Source of the DNA: Arthrobacter frigidicola
GTDB taxonomy: Bacteria > Actinomycetota > Actinomycetes > Actinomycetales > Micrococcaceae
Length of the DNA: 64,000 nucleotides
Assembly (NCBI GenBank): GCA_003602285.1
Contig: QZVU01000001.1
Span: forward strand, 868,001-932,000
Direction: 5' to 3'
Shown here: positions 22,207-30,550 of the stretch, piece after piece
Layout: every line of letters starts with the position of its first letter
Numbering within the stretch: the first letter of the stretch is position 1
Program-made: the position numbers and the translations under genes
The notes under the pieces: model-generated
Told to the model about the DNA's origin: nothing
Seen by the model: the letters and a program-made list of their open reading frames with translations, nothing else
Database searches by the model: none

Positions 22207-22545
22207 GTGAGCCTGAAGCCTTTGACGGACGTCGAACGAACTCAGGCCCGGAAGAAGGCCACCGCCGCGCGGGCGGCCCGCGCGGAAATCAAGTCGAGCC
22301 TCAAAGCAGGTAAAGTCTCAGTAGCGGAAGTCATCGAGAGCAGCGCCGATGACGAGGCCGTGGGGCGGCTGAAGGTCCTGGACCTGCTCAAGGCCCTCCC
22401 GGGGGTGGGCGACGTACGGGCGGCGGCCATCATGAGCGCGGTCGGCATAGCCCCCACGCGCCGTGTGCGCGGGCTGGGAATCCACCAGCGCAAAGCGCTC
22501 ATTGACCATTTGAACGATTCAAACCCTGGCTCCGCCAGGAAGTGA
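22207..22545 (+). CDS. mihF: Actinobacterial integration host factor (mIHF)
   Basis: 112 residues, GTG at 22207 with GGGGAG at 22197-22202. Family features are the basic N-terminal helix ([20 protein letters not shown]), the helix-two-turn-helix core ([22 protein letters not shown]) and [13 protein letters not shown] at the C-terminus. It is a DNA-binding nucleoid protein unrelated in sequence to proteobacterial IHF. It sits between pyrF and gmk as in other actinobacteria. A 100-base gap after pyrF may hold its own promoter. Confidence 0.94.
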   Translation: MSLKPLTDVERTQARKKATAARAARAEIKSSLKAGKVSVAEVIESSADDEAVGRLKVLDLLKALPGVGDVRAAAIMSAVGIAPTRRVRGLGIHQRKALIDHLNDSNPGSARK

Positions 22546-22553
22546 GGAACTAC

Positions 22554-23123
22554 GTGTCGAAGCCGCGGCTGACAGTACTGGCCGGGCCTACGGCCGTGGG
22601 CAAGGGGACCGTCTCCACCTATATCCGGGACAACTATCCCGACGTGTGGCTGTCGGTGTCGGCCACCACCCGGCCCCCCCGCCCCGGCGAGGTCCACGGG
22701 GTCCACTACTTCTTCGTCTCCCCGGAGGAGTTCGACGCCCTCGTCGCCGACGGGCAGCTGCTCGAATGGGCCGTGGTGCACGGACGCAACCGGTACGGGA
22801 CCCTGCGCAGCACCGTGCAGGAGGCCATGGACGAGGGCCGGTGCGTGCTCCTGGAGATTGACCTGCAGGGTGCCCGGCAGGTCAAGGAGACGATGCCCGA
22901 GGCGAATTTCGTGTTCCTGGCCCCTCCCACGTGGGAGGAATTGGTCCGCCGGCTGATCGGCCGCGGCACCGAAAGCACCGAGGAACAGCAGCATCGGCTG
23001 GAAACAGCTAAACTGGAGCTTGCCGCCGAACCGGAGTTTGACCACACCGTGGTCAATGACAGTGTCGAACACGCGGCTGACGAGCTTGTTTCGCTGATGG
23101 GACTGCGCCCCCTGCAGCGCTAA
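22554..23123 (+). CDS. gmk: Guanylate kinase
   Basis: 189 residues from GTG 22554, with GAGGAAC at 22544-22550; an in-frame GTG at 22542 overlaps the mihF stop. The P-loop is [10 protein letters not shown] (near residue 9), followed by the GMP-binding region [21 protein letters not shown] and the lid around RLIGRGTES. It phosphorylates GMP to GDP. Confidence 0.96.
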   Translation: MSKPRLTVLAGPTAVGKGTVSTYIRDNYPDVWLSVSATTRPPRPGEVHGVHYFFVSPEEFDALVADGQLLEWAVVHGRNRYGTLRSTVQEAMDEGRCVLLEIDLQGARQVKETMPEANFVFLAPPTWEELVRRLIGRGTESTEEQQHRLETAKLELAAEPEFDHTVVNDSVEHAADELVSLMGLRPLQR

Positions 23124-23139
23124 AGCGCAGGCCATGACT

Positions 23140-23162
23140 AAGTAACAGCTCAAGTAACAGCT
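23140..23162 (+). repeat. 11-base direct repeat between gmk and rpoZ
   Basis: AAGTAACAGCT occurs at 23140-23150 and again at 23152-23162, separated by one base, directly before the A/T-rich stretch that leads to the rpoZ ribosome-binding site. Function unknown; it could be a chance duplication or a binding site. Confidence 0.6.
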
Positions 23163-23180
23163 AATTTTTGGAGATATTCC

Positions 23181-23441
23181 GTGTCAACACAGCCCGAAGG
23201 CATCATCAACCCGCCGATCGATTCGCTCCTTGAGGCATCGGACTCGAAGTACGCGCTGGTCATCTACGGTGCCAAGCGCGCCCGCCAGATCAACGCCTAC
23301 TACTCGCAGCTCCACGAGGGCCTCTTCGAGTACGTCGGCCCCCTGGTCGACACCCGGCTGAACGAGAAGCCGCTGTCCATCGCCCTGCGCGAGATCGACG
23401 AGGGAATGCTCGTCGCCGCCCCCATGGAGCAGGCCGAGTAA
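23181..23441 (+). CDS. rpoZ: DNA-directed RNA polymerase omega subunit
   Basis: 86 residues, GTG at 23181 with GGAGAT at 23169-23174. The omega fold is recognised by [33 protein letters not shown] and the C-terminal [13 protein letters not shown]. It helps assemble RNA polymerase around beta'. It lies between gmk and coaBC in the usual order. Confidence 0.95.
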   Translation: MSTQPEGIINPPIDSLLEASDSKYALVIYGAKRARQINAYYSQLHEGLFEYVGPLVDTRLNEKPLSIALREIDEGMLVAAPMEQAE

Positions 23442-23466
23442 CGGCCCCGACGGGCAGGATCCGAAC

Positions 23467-24687
23467 GTGAGGGTAGTCCTCGGCGTTGGAGGAGGGATCG
23501 CGGCGTACAAGGCCGCATCCCTCCTCCGCCTCTTTACCGAGGCAGGCCACGAAGTCACAGTCATCCCGACGGACAACGCCACGAAGTTCGTCGGCGCCGC
23601 GACCTGGGAGGCCCTCTCCGGCCGCACGGTGAGCAACAGCGTCTTCGACGACGTGGAAAAGGTGAACCACGTCCGGCTCGGGCACGAGGCCGACCTGATC
23701 GTGGTCGCCCCGGCCACCGCGGACATCCTCGCGCGCGCCGCCGCCGGGCTGGCCAACGACCTGCTCACGGGCACGCTGCTGATGGCCTCCGGGCCGGTGT
23801 TTATGGCCCCGGCGATGCACACCGAGATGTGGCGGCATCCCGCGACCACCGCGAACGTCGCCCTCCTGCGCTCCCGTGGGGTCCACGTGATGGAGCCGGC
23901 CACCGGGCGCCTGACCGGGTCCGACTCCGGGCCCGGGCGGCTTCCGGAGCCGGCCGACATCTTCGCCGCCGCCCTCGCCTTCCACCGCAGCCGCTCCGGC
24001 CCCGCCGCCGGACCGCTGGCCGGACGCACCGTCACGATCACCGCGGGCGGAACCCGCGAGCCGCTCGACCCGGTCCGCTTCCTCGGCAACCGGTCCTCCG
24101 GCAAGCAGGGGATGGCCCTGGCCGAGGCCGCACTGGCCGCCGGCGCGGCGGTCAACCTCATCGCCGCGGCCGTCGAGGTGCCGGCCCCGCCCGGGGTGCG
24201 CCTGACCCGCGTCGAGACGGCCCTTGAGCTGCGCAGCGCCGTGCTGGCCTCCCTTGCGGACTCCGACGTGCTCATCATGGCGGCCGCCGTGGCCGACTTC
24301 CGCCCGGCGGAGGTGGCGGAGTCCAAGATCAAGAAGACCGACGATACCGCCGAGCCCGTTCTCCAGCTGGTGCGCAACCCCGACATCCTCGCCGAGAGCG
24401 TGCTGCAGCGCGCCGACTTGGGAGGCCCCGCGGTGATCGTGGGATTCGCCGCCGAGACCGGCGACTCGGACACCGACCCGCTCACGCACGCCCAGCTGAA
24501 ACTCAAACGCAAGGGCTGCGACCTGCTGGTCCTCAACGTCGTGGGCCGGGACCTTGTCTTCGGCTCCGACACCAGCGCCGCGCTCATCCTGGCGGCGGAC
24601 GGCAGCGAACCGGTGCCGGTCCAGGGCAGCAAACGCGAGGTCGCCGAGGCGGTCCTCGCCCGCGCCGCGGCGGCGCTGGACGCCTGA
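23467..24687 (+). CDS. coaBC: Bifunctional phosphopantothenoylcysteine decarboxylase/phosphopantothenate-cysteine ligase
   Basis: 406 residues, GTG start. The CoaC half (1-180) begins VVLGVGGGIAAYKAASLL and contains the catalytic His in VNHVRLGHEADL and the PAMHTEMW motif. The CoaB half (about 188-406) begins GRTVTITAGGTREPLDPVRFLGNRSSG. It performs two consecutive steps of CoA synthesis from phosphopantothenate. Placed 25 bases after rpoZ. Confidence 0.96.
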   Translation: MRVVLGVGGGIAAYKAASLLRLFTEAGHEVTVIPTDNATKFVGAATWEALSGRTVSNSVFDDVEKVNHVRLGHEADLIVVAPATADILARAAAGLANDLLTGTLLMASGPVFMAPAMHTEMWRHPATTANVALLRSRGVHVMEPATGRLTGSDSGPGRLPEPADIFAAALAFHRSRSGPAAGPLAGRTVTITAGGTREPLDPVRFLGNRSSGKQGMALAEAALAAGAAVNLIAAAVEVPAPPGVRLTRVETALELRSAVLASLADSDVLIMAAAVADFRPAEVAESKIKKTDDTAEPVLQLVRNPDILAESVLQRADLGGPAVIVGFAAETGDSDTDPLTHAQLKLKRKGCDLLVLNVVGRDLVFGSDTSAALILAADGSEPVPVQGSKREVAEAVLARAAAALDA

Positions 24688-24737
24688 CCCGCGCGGTTCC
24701 CTGTTACGCCGCCCGCACCTTACGAACCCGAACCAAG

Positions 24738-24743
24738 TAGAGT
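24738..24743 (+). promoter_or_regulatory. Candidate -10 of a leaderless metK promoter
   Basis: TAGAGT followed by 6 bases and then the metK GTG start at 24750. No ribosome-binding site is present, which supports a transcript starting at the start codon. Confidence 0.45.
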
Positions 24744-24749
24744 GAGCAC

Positions 24750-25964
24750 GTGAATCCTGCCAGCCCCAATCCTGCCGCGCTGCGGCTTTTCACCTCCGAA
24801 TCGGTCACCGAGGGCCACCCCGACAAGATCTGCGACCAGATCAGCGACGCCATCCTCGACGCCATGCTCGAGGAGGACCCCGACGCCCGGGTGGCCGTTG
24901 AGACACTGGTCACCACGGGACTGGTCCACGTCGCCGGCGAGGTCACCACCGAGGCGTATGTCGAGATCCCCGAGATCGTGCGCAATACCATCCTCGGGAT
25001 CGGCTACGACTCCTCGGCCAACGGGTTCGACGGCGCCCGGTGCGGCGTCTCGGTGTCCATCGGCCAGCAGTCCCCGGAGATCGCCTCAGGCGTCTTCCAC
25101 TCCCTCGAGGTGCGCGAAGGAAAAGGCTTCGACCCCTATGACGCGCAGGGCGCCGGCGACCAGGGCATCATGTTCGGCTACGCCAGCGACGAAACCCCAG
25201 TGCTCATGCCCGCGCCGATCTGGCTGGCGCACCGGCTCTCGGAGCAGCTCACGGCAGTGCGCAAGGACGGCACGCTTCCCTACCTGCGGCCCGACGGCAA
25301 GACCCAGGTCACCATCGGGTACGACGGTGACACCCCGGTCTCGGTCGACTCCGTCGTCATCTCCTCCCAGCACGCCGCCGAGGTCTCCCTGGATGAGCTG
25401 CGTGCGGATCTCGTCACCCACGTCATCAACCCTGTCCTCGAAACCTCCGACCTGGACGCCTCCTCCGTGCGGCACATCCTCAACCCGGGCGGCGCGTTCG
25501 TCATCGGAGGTCCGGTCGGGGACGCCGGCCTGACCGGCCGGAAGATCATCGTCGACACCTACGGCGGAAGCGCCCGCCACGGCGGGGGAGCCTTCAGCGG
25601 CAAGGACCCCTCGAAGGTCGACCGTTCCGCGGCCTACGCGATGCGCTGGGTCGCCAAGAACGTCGTGGCCGCAGGACTGGCCCGCCGGGCTGAGATCCAG
25701 GTCGCCTACGCCATCGGCATGGCTCATCCGGTCGGGATCTACGTCGAGACTTTCGGCACCGAGACGGTCGACCCCCTGGCGATCGGCAGGGCGATCCGGG
25801 AGATCTTCGACCTGCGCCCGCTCGGCATCATCAACGCCCTCGACCTCAAGCGGCCCATCTACCAGAAGACCGCGGCCCACGGGCACTTCGGCCGCGAGGA
25901 CGAAGGCTTCAACTGGGAGCTGACCGACCGCGTCGACAAGCTGCGGAGCTACTTCAACGCCTGA
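24750..25964 (+). CDS. metK: S-adenosylmethionine synthetase
   Basis: 404 residues, GTG start. Signatures are [24 protein letters not shown] (near residue 11), [12 protein letters not shown] (near 133) and [16 protein letters not shown] (near 272), which bind ATP, metal and phosphate. It makes SAM from methionine and ATP. It follows coaBC after 62 bases and precedes priA in the usual order. Confidence 0.97.
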   Translation: MNPASPNPAALRLFTSESVTEGHPDKICDQISDAILDAMLEEDPDARVAVETLVTTGLVHVAGEVTTEAYVEIPEIVRNTILGIGYDSSANGFDGARCGVSVSIGQQSPEIASGVFHSLEVREGKGFDPYDAQGAGDQGIMFGYASDETPVLMPAPIWLAHRLSEQLTAVRKDGTLPYLRPDGKTQVTIGYDGDTPVSVDSVVISSQHAAEVSLDELRADLVTHVINPVLETSDLDASSVRHILNPGGAFVIGGPVGDAGLTGRKIIVDTYGGSARHGGGAFSGKDPSKVDRSAAYAMRWVAKNVVAAGLARRAEIQVAYAIGMAHPVGIYVETFGTETVDPLAIGRAIREIFDLRPLGIINALDLKRPIYQKTAAHGHFGREDEGFNWELTDRVDKLRSYFNA

Positions 25965-25983
25965 TCGGCGGCATAATTTCCCT

Positions 25984-28092
25984 ATGACCACCAGCACGGG
26001 CGCCGACGGCGGGCAGCTGTCACTGCTCCATGGCTTCGGCGCGCCGCGCCTGCCCTCGGGCAGCCCCGGCGCGGCGAAGACCAACCCGGTGGCGCAGGTG
26101 ATTCTTGAGTCCCCGCTGCCGCACCTCGACCGGGTCTTCGACTACTACGTGCCGGAGGAACTCGACGGCGAGGCGGTGCCCGGCGCCCGGGTGAAGGTCC
26201 GCTTCGCCGGGCGGGAACACACCGGGTACATCGCCGGCCGCATCCCGTCCTCGGAGGCCAAGGCCACGCTGCTTCCCCTGGCGAAGGTGGTCTCCTCCCA
26301 TCCGGTCCTCACCCCTGAAGTCCTGGAGCTGGCCCGTGCGGTGGCCGCGCGGTTCGCCGGGAGCGTCAGCGACGTCCTGCGTGCGGCCGTGCCTCCGCGG
26401 GCGGCGCGCGTGGAGAAGGAGTTTGACGGCGGGCCCGCTCCGGCCGCGGGACCGGTGCAGCTGCCCGCTGTGGTTCCCGCCCGTTCCGCCGGTTCGGGCA
26501 GCTACAGCCGGTACGTGCACGGGGAGGCGTTCCTGCTTCACCTTGCGGCGGGGGAATCCCCGCGTGCGGTGCTCACGACGGTCGGCGGGTACGGACCGCA
26601 GTCCTGGCCGGAGGAGATCGCCGACGCGGTGGCCGCGGTGGTCACCAGCGGCCGGGGCGCCGTCGTCGTCGTTCCCGACCAGCGCGACCTTGCCCGCGTG
26701 GAGGCGGCGCTGGTGCGCCGGCTGGGTGATGAGGCGGTGGCCCGGATGACTGCGGAGGACGGCCCGACACCGCGCTACCGCAGTTTCCTGCGCCTGCTGC
26801 ACGGGCAGGCCCGGGTGGCCGTCGGCACCCGGTCGGCCGCCTACGCGCCGGTGCGGGACCTGGGCCTGGTGGTGCTGTGGGATGACGGCGACGACCTTCA
26901 CTTCGAGCAGCGGGCGCCCTACCAGCACGCCCGCGAGGTGCTGCTGCTGCGCGCCGAACAGGAGGGTACGGCGGCGCTGATCGCCTCGGTCTCGCGCAGC
27001 ACCGAGGCGCACCGGCTCGTCGAGACGGGGTGGGCGCGGTCCATCCACGCCGAGCGCTCCGAGATCCGCCGCCGGGTCCCGCGCGTCCAGCACGCCACCG
27101 ACGCCTTCCAGCTCGAACGCGACCCCCTCGCCGCGCAGGCACGGATCCCCTCGGCCGCCTGGCGCGCGGCCCAGGACGGGCTCACCCGGGGCCCGGTGCT
27201 GCTCCAGGTGGCCCGCACCGGGTTCTCCCCGGCGACCGCCTGCGCCACCTGCCGTCAGCCGGCCCGCTGCCGGCACTGCACCGGCCCGCTGGCCCAGCAG
27301 AGCCGCGGAGGCATCCTGGGCTGCCGGTGGTGCGGGCGCCCCGACCCGAACTGGCACTGCCCCACCTGCGGGGGCACCGCGATCCGGGCCACCGTGGTCG
27401 GCGCAACCCGCACCGCCGAGGAGCTGGGCCGGGCCTTCCCCGGAACCGCCGTCGTCTCTTCGGCCGGCGAGCATATCGTCGACACCGTGCCGGACACCCC
27501 GGCGGTGGTCATCGCCACCCCCGGGGCCGAGCCGGTGGCCGAAGGCGGTTACGCCGCGGTCATCCTGCTCGACGGTACGGCCATGCTCAGCAGGGAATCG
27601 ATGCGGGCCGGGGAAGACACCCTCCGGCGCTGGTTCTCGGCGGCCGTGCTGGCCCGTCCAGCCGGCGAGGGCGGCCTGGTGATCGTTTCGGCCGACGACG
27701 ACACGACCGCCGGGCACCTCGTGCGCTGGGATCCGATGGGGGCGGCGGCCCGCGAGGCGGCGCTGCGCCACGAACTGGGCCTTCCTCCGGCGGTCCGGTA
27801 TGCGGCGCTGACGGGAAGCCGTGAGGCACTGGCGGCTTTTATGGAGGGAATAGACCCGGACCTGTTCCTGCGCACCGTCGGGCCGGTTCCGGCACCGCCG
27901 CCGCCGTGGCGTGCCGCCGAACGGGATCCGGGCCACCTCGCCGGCGACGGGGCGAGCCGGCTGCTGCTGTTCTTCAGCTACCGCGGTGCCGCCGCGGCGG
28001 TCGGGGCGCTGCGCACCCGCCGCGCGGTGCTCTCGGCCCGGCGCACCACCGAGCCGGTGTCCATCCGCTGCGACGCCCTGGACCTGCTGTAG
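25984..28092 (+). CDS. priA: PriA-like primosomal protein without helicase motifs
   Basis: 702 residues. The N-terminal 3'-DNA-binding domain is clear (VILESPLPHLDRVFDYYVPEEL, residues 38-59; GARVKVRFAGREHTGYI). A Cys-rich zinc region at about 420-460 has CATCRQPARCRHC, CRWCGR and CPTCGG. The Walker A position reads VGGYGPQSW and the DEEH-box position reads LWDDGDD, so ATP-driven unwinding is not expected. Actinobacterial PriA proteins are known to lack helicase motifs. CATAAT (25972-25977) lies 6 bases before the ATG, suggesting a leaderless mRNA. Confidence 0.9.
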   Translation: MTTSTGADGGQLSLLHGFGAPRLPSGSPGAAKTNPVAQVILESPLPHLDRVFDYYVPEELDGEAVPGARVKVRFAGREHTGYIAGRIPSSEAKATLLPLAKVVSSHPVLTPEVLELARAVAARFAGSVSDVLRAAVPPRAARVEKEFDGGPAPAAGPVQLPAVVPARSAGSGSYSRYVHGEAFLLHLAAGESPRAVLTTVGGYGPQSWPEEIADAVAAVVTSGRGAVVVVPDQRDLARVEAALVRRLGDEAVARMTAEDGPTPRYRSFLRLLHGQARVAVGTRSAAYAPVRDLGLVVLWDDGDDLHFEQRAPYQHAREVLLLRAEQEGTAALIASVSRSTEAHRLVETGWARSIHAERSEIRRRVPRVQHATDAFQLERDPLAAQARIPSAAWRAAQDGLTRGPVLLQVARTGFSPATACATCRQPARCRHCTGPLAQQSRGGILGCRWCGRPDPNWHCPTCGGTAIRATVVGATRTAEELGRAFPGTAVVSSAGEHIVDTVPDTPAVVIATPGAEPVAEGGYAAVILLDGTAMLSRESMRAGEDTLRRWFSAAVLARPAGEGGLVIVSADDDTTAGHLVRWDPMGAAAREAALRHELGLPPAVRYAALTGSREALAAFMEGIDPDLFLRTVGPVPAPPPPWRAAERDPGHLAGDGASRLLLFFSYRGAAAAVGALRTRRAVLSARRTTEPVSIRCDALDLL

Positions 28093-28106
28093 CCGGGGCA
28101 GGTCCT

Positions 28107-28120
28107 GCGCCCGCAGGCGC
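28107..28120. terminator. Small hairpin between convergent priA and the ybaK-like gene
   Basis: GCGCC-CGCA-GGCGC in the 34-base gap between two convergent genes. No T-run on either side. Weak candidate for a bidirectional terminator. Confidence 0.3.
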
Positions 28121-28126
28121 TGCGCC

Positions 28127-28570
28127 TCAGGCGGAGATGTCGGCGACCGTGGCCTGCAGGCCCGCGATGAGCTGATCGGCGTCCACCACGGCACCGACGC
28201 CGTGTTCCCCGCTGCCCATGCCGATCCGCCGGCCGGCGATCCGTTCGTCGGCGAACACCGGCCAGGCCATCGCGCTGCCGAGCGGGGTGATGGTGCCGCG
28301 TTCGTACCCGGTGACGGCAAGGGCCACCGAGGCGTCGGGGAGCAGGAGCTTGTTGACGCCCACCACCGCCCGAAGCTTCGGCCAGGCGATTTGCCGGTCC
28401 AGGGGTACCAGCGCGAAGAGGAAGGTGCCGTTATGGCGCTTCACCAGCATCGATTTCACGAAGTCTGCCCGGTCGAGCCCGAGCTCGGTTGCGTGCGTGC
28501 GCTCCACGAATTCCACGGAGATACCCCGCGCGGCCGCGTCGGCTTCCACCCGTTCCCGTCCCGTTCCCAC
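28127..28570 (-). CDS. YbaK/ProX-type aminoacyl-tRNA deacylase
   Basis: 147 residues, GTG start with AAGGAGG upstream. The fold is recognised by the central DRADFVKSMLVKRHNGTFLFALVPLD (Lys in the substrate pocket), GVNKLLLPDASVALAVTGYERGTITPLG and the C-terminal GMGSGEHGVGAVVDADQLIAGL. The family hydrolyses mischarged Cys-tRNA(Pro) or related errors. It ends 34 bases from the convergent priA stop. Confidence 0.9.
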   Translation of the reverse strand: MGTGRERVEADAAARGISVEFVERTHATELGLDRADFVKSMLVKRHNGTFLFALVPLDRQIAWPKLRAVVGVNKLLLPDASVALAVTGYERGTITPLGSAMAWPVFADERIAGRRIGMGSGEHGVGAVVDADQLIAGLQATVADISA

Positions 28571-28683
28571 CAGGAACCCCTCCTTCTGCTGCCCGGCGGG
28601 ATCCGCGGCTTTGCGGTCCCGCCGGGCTTGTGTCCGACGAACTGGGCGGCACGCCGCCGGTTGAGGCTCAGGCGTGCCGGCGC

Positions 28684-29580
28684 CTAGGCATCGCCCATCA
28701 TGAGGCCCTCGATCGAGTGCTTCTGGGTGATCGGCGTCAGCTCGTCCACGATCGGGCAGCTCAGGTGGTTCCGGACACGCTCGGGGAGCGAGTCGTAGAA
28801 CGTCCGGGTGACCGCCATGTCGTGGTGCTCTGCGTTGCCCGCGCCGGGGGCGTCCACCCCGAGCACCAGGACCGGCCGTGACTTCTGTGAGAAGTTCTGG
28901 GTACCCCGGTGGATGGTCAGCGCCGAGCGGGCGGAGATGTCACCCATTTTCGGGTACTTCCGCTGCGCCAGCGCTTCGTAGCGGCCGTAGGCCGACTTCG
29001 GGGGGAACATTTCGTGGTCGAACCCCTCCGGAAGATCCCACTGGGTGGTGGGGGCCACCTCGAAGGGCCCCATGTCCTCCTCGGTGTCAACGGCCGTAAG
29101 GTTGAAGGCCAGCGAGGTCAGGCGCCCGCCCACCCGGGTTTCCTCCGGCATCGGGAAGTCCCGGTGCCACGGCTGGTTGACGGCGCCGGCGCCGGGGATG
29201 TCGAAGCCGAGCTCGACGAACTGGTAATCCGGGCCGAGCACGGACTCGCAGACCATCTGCACCCACGGGTGGTCGACAAGCTCGAGCCAGCCCCGCATCT
29301 GCTCAGGGTGGATCTCCACGTAGTGGCGGTTCGGTCCTCGGCCAACGGCGCCGCCGGGCCGGGAGAGGGCCTCCTTGAAGGCGACGTCGATGTCTTCGGC
29401 CATCCGCTGCGCCCACTCGCGGGAGAAGGCGCCCTTTCGGGCGATGATCCCGTCCGTGTAGAGCCCGGTCACGGCGGCCACCACTTCGGCATCGGCCCCG
29501 TCGGGGATCGGGATGTCCAGCGGCTCAACGCTATTGGCGAGGTTTGTCATGAGGTCCTTTTCCATTGACTGCTTTGGCAT
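28684..29580 (-). CDS. Phytanoyl-CoA dioxygenase (PhyH) family Fe(II)/2-oxoglutarate oxygenase
   Basis: 298 residues. The iron site is HxD in PWHRDFP (near residue 148) with the distal His in LTIHRGTQN (near 231) and an Arg for 2-oxoglutarate in the C-terminal third (SRPVLVLG). Substrate is unknown; the family hydroxylates many small molecules. Three in-frame ATGs exist (29580, 29565, 29550). GAGG precedes the first and AAGGA precedes the third, so 29550 is a real alternative. It is followed on the same strand by the deacylase gene after about 110 bases; no functional link is evident. Confidence 0.9.
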   Translation of the reverse strand: MPKQSMEKDLMTNLANSVEPLDIPIPDGADAEVVAAVTGLYTDGIIARKGAFSREWAQRMAEDIDVAFKEALSRPGGAVGRGPNRHYVEIHPEQMRGWLELVDHPWVQMVCESVLGPDYQFVELGFDIPGAGAVNQPWHRDFPMPEETRVGGRLTSLAFNLTAVDTEEDMGPFEVAPTTQWDLPEGFDHEMFPPKSAYGRYEALAQRKYPKMGDISARSALTIHRGTQNFSQKSRPVLVLGVDAPGAGNAEHHDMAVTRTFYDSLPERVRNHLSCPIVDELTPITQKHSIEGLMMGDA

Positions 29581-29610
29581 GAAAGCCTCAATCTTATCCG
29601 TCCTTATCCG

Positions 29611-30135
29611 TCAGGCGGAGGCAGCGAAGAGTTCGCAGGCGGTGTCGTAGTACCTCGTGGACACCCCGAGGTGCCGCATTCCGATCCTCCCGCACACCCG
29701 CTGCGAGCGGAGGTTCTGGAGATGGGTGACCGCGACGACCCGCTGCAGACCCTGCGCGAAGCCGTGCTGCAGGATGGTGGACGCCGCCTCGGCTGCGTAG
29801 CCCCGGCCCCAGAAGTCCGGGTGGAAGTGCCACCCGATTTCGGTCTCGCTGCCCGGACCCGGCACCCCGGCGGACAGGGGAATGGGCTTGAGCAGGAGCA
29901 CCCCGGCCAGCCGCCGGTCGTCCGCCACCTCGACCGCCCAGATCCCGTGCACCCCGTCGTCCCGGCGCCGCCAGGCGTCGAGGCGCCCGCGCGCCTCCGC
30001 CGAGTCCGCCATGAGGCGTGGAACCGGGCCGATGAAGCGCTGGACCTCAGGGCGCGAGTAGAGGTCGAGGACGAAGCCGGCGTCCTCCTCCGTCCAGTTC
30101 CGCAGCGCCAGGCGGTCCGTGGAGTAGGTGAGCAT
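29611..30135 (-). CDS. GNAT family N-acetyltransferase (RimJ/RimL-like)
   Basis: 174 residues. It begins with the RimJ-like TDRLALRNWTEEDAGFVLDLYSRPEVQRF and has the acetyl-CoA loop WGRGYAAEA and the IGMRHLG element. It transfers an acetyl group to an unknown amine. The frame is open to 30363, but homology starts at ATG 30135. No ribosome-binding site; CAGACT lies 6 bases before the ATG. Confidence 0.88.
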   Translation of the reverse strand: MLTYSTDRLALRNWTEEDAGFVLDLYSRPEVQRFIGPVPRLMADSAEARGRLDAWRRRDDGVHGIWAVEVADDRRLAGVLLLKPIPLSAGVPGPGSETEIGWHFHPDFWGRGYAAEAASTILQHGFAQGLQRVVAVTHLQNLRSQRVCGRIGMRHLGVSTRYYDTACELFAASA

Positions 30136-30550
30136 TCCCCAAGTCTGCCACTCCCACCTGAGGTGGGGTGCGGGAGGTTCCGCCGCTGGGAGAGCGGCCG
30201 CCGGCCCGACGTCTCGGCCAGAATCCGGGGTCGAAAAAAGTAGTAGACAGGGCTGTCTGCGGCTCCGTAGCCTCATGTGGGTCAGGTGTGATACATGAGC
30301 AACCTGTAGCAAATTGAGACATCGGCAGAGCCACCGGAGCATGGCCCGGAACAGGGGTGGCACTGCAACCCGGTCGCCACGCCGGTTCCGGACTGAGTCC
30401 TTCCCCGACCGACACCGGCCTCAACCGACACCAGCCTCGACCGACACCAACCGGTGCCCACCCAAGGTGCGGCCCGGCAGCGGGCCGGGACACCAGCACC
30501 CCCAACGCCTGCGCCGCCCGCCCTGCCTACCGGTACCCCCTGGAGACTCC
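30136..30550. other. Intergenic region between the GNAT gene and the secreted protease gene
   Basis: 415 bases with no convincing gene. It holds a perfect short palindrome AGACAG-GG-CTGTCT (30245-30258), a candidate plus-strand -10 GATACAT preceded by TGT near 30281-30290, and a threefold 16-base repeat (separate entry). A frame continues from the protease upstream to 30314, but its translation is low-complexity Arg/Pro and is rejected as coding. Confidence 0.6.
30408..30455 (+). repeat. Three tandem 16-base repeats upstream of the protease gene
   Basis: Units at 30408-30423, 30424-30439 and 30440-30455 each start ACCGACACC. The first two share ACCGACACC-R-GCCTC-R; the third diverges after ACCGACACCA. 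They lie about 100 bases upstream of the protease start, in the likely promoter or 5' leader. Confidence 0.75.

Noticed and set aside
26020-28320. 766-codon minus-strand frame opposite priA
   Set aside because: Antisense shadow; composition is Arg/Gly/Pro-rich and no start or motif supports it.
30314-30550. N-terminal extension of the secreted protease frame
   Set aside because: It encodes an Arg/Pro-rich stretch over tandem repeats; the TTG at 30551 has a Shine-Dalgarno and begins a perfect signal peptide.
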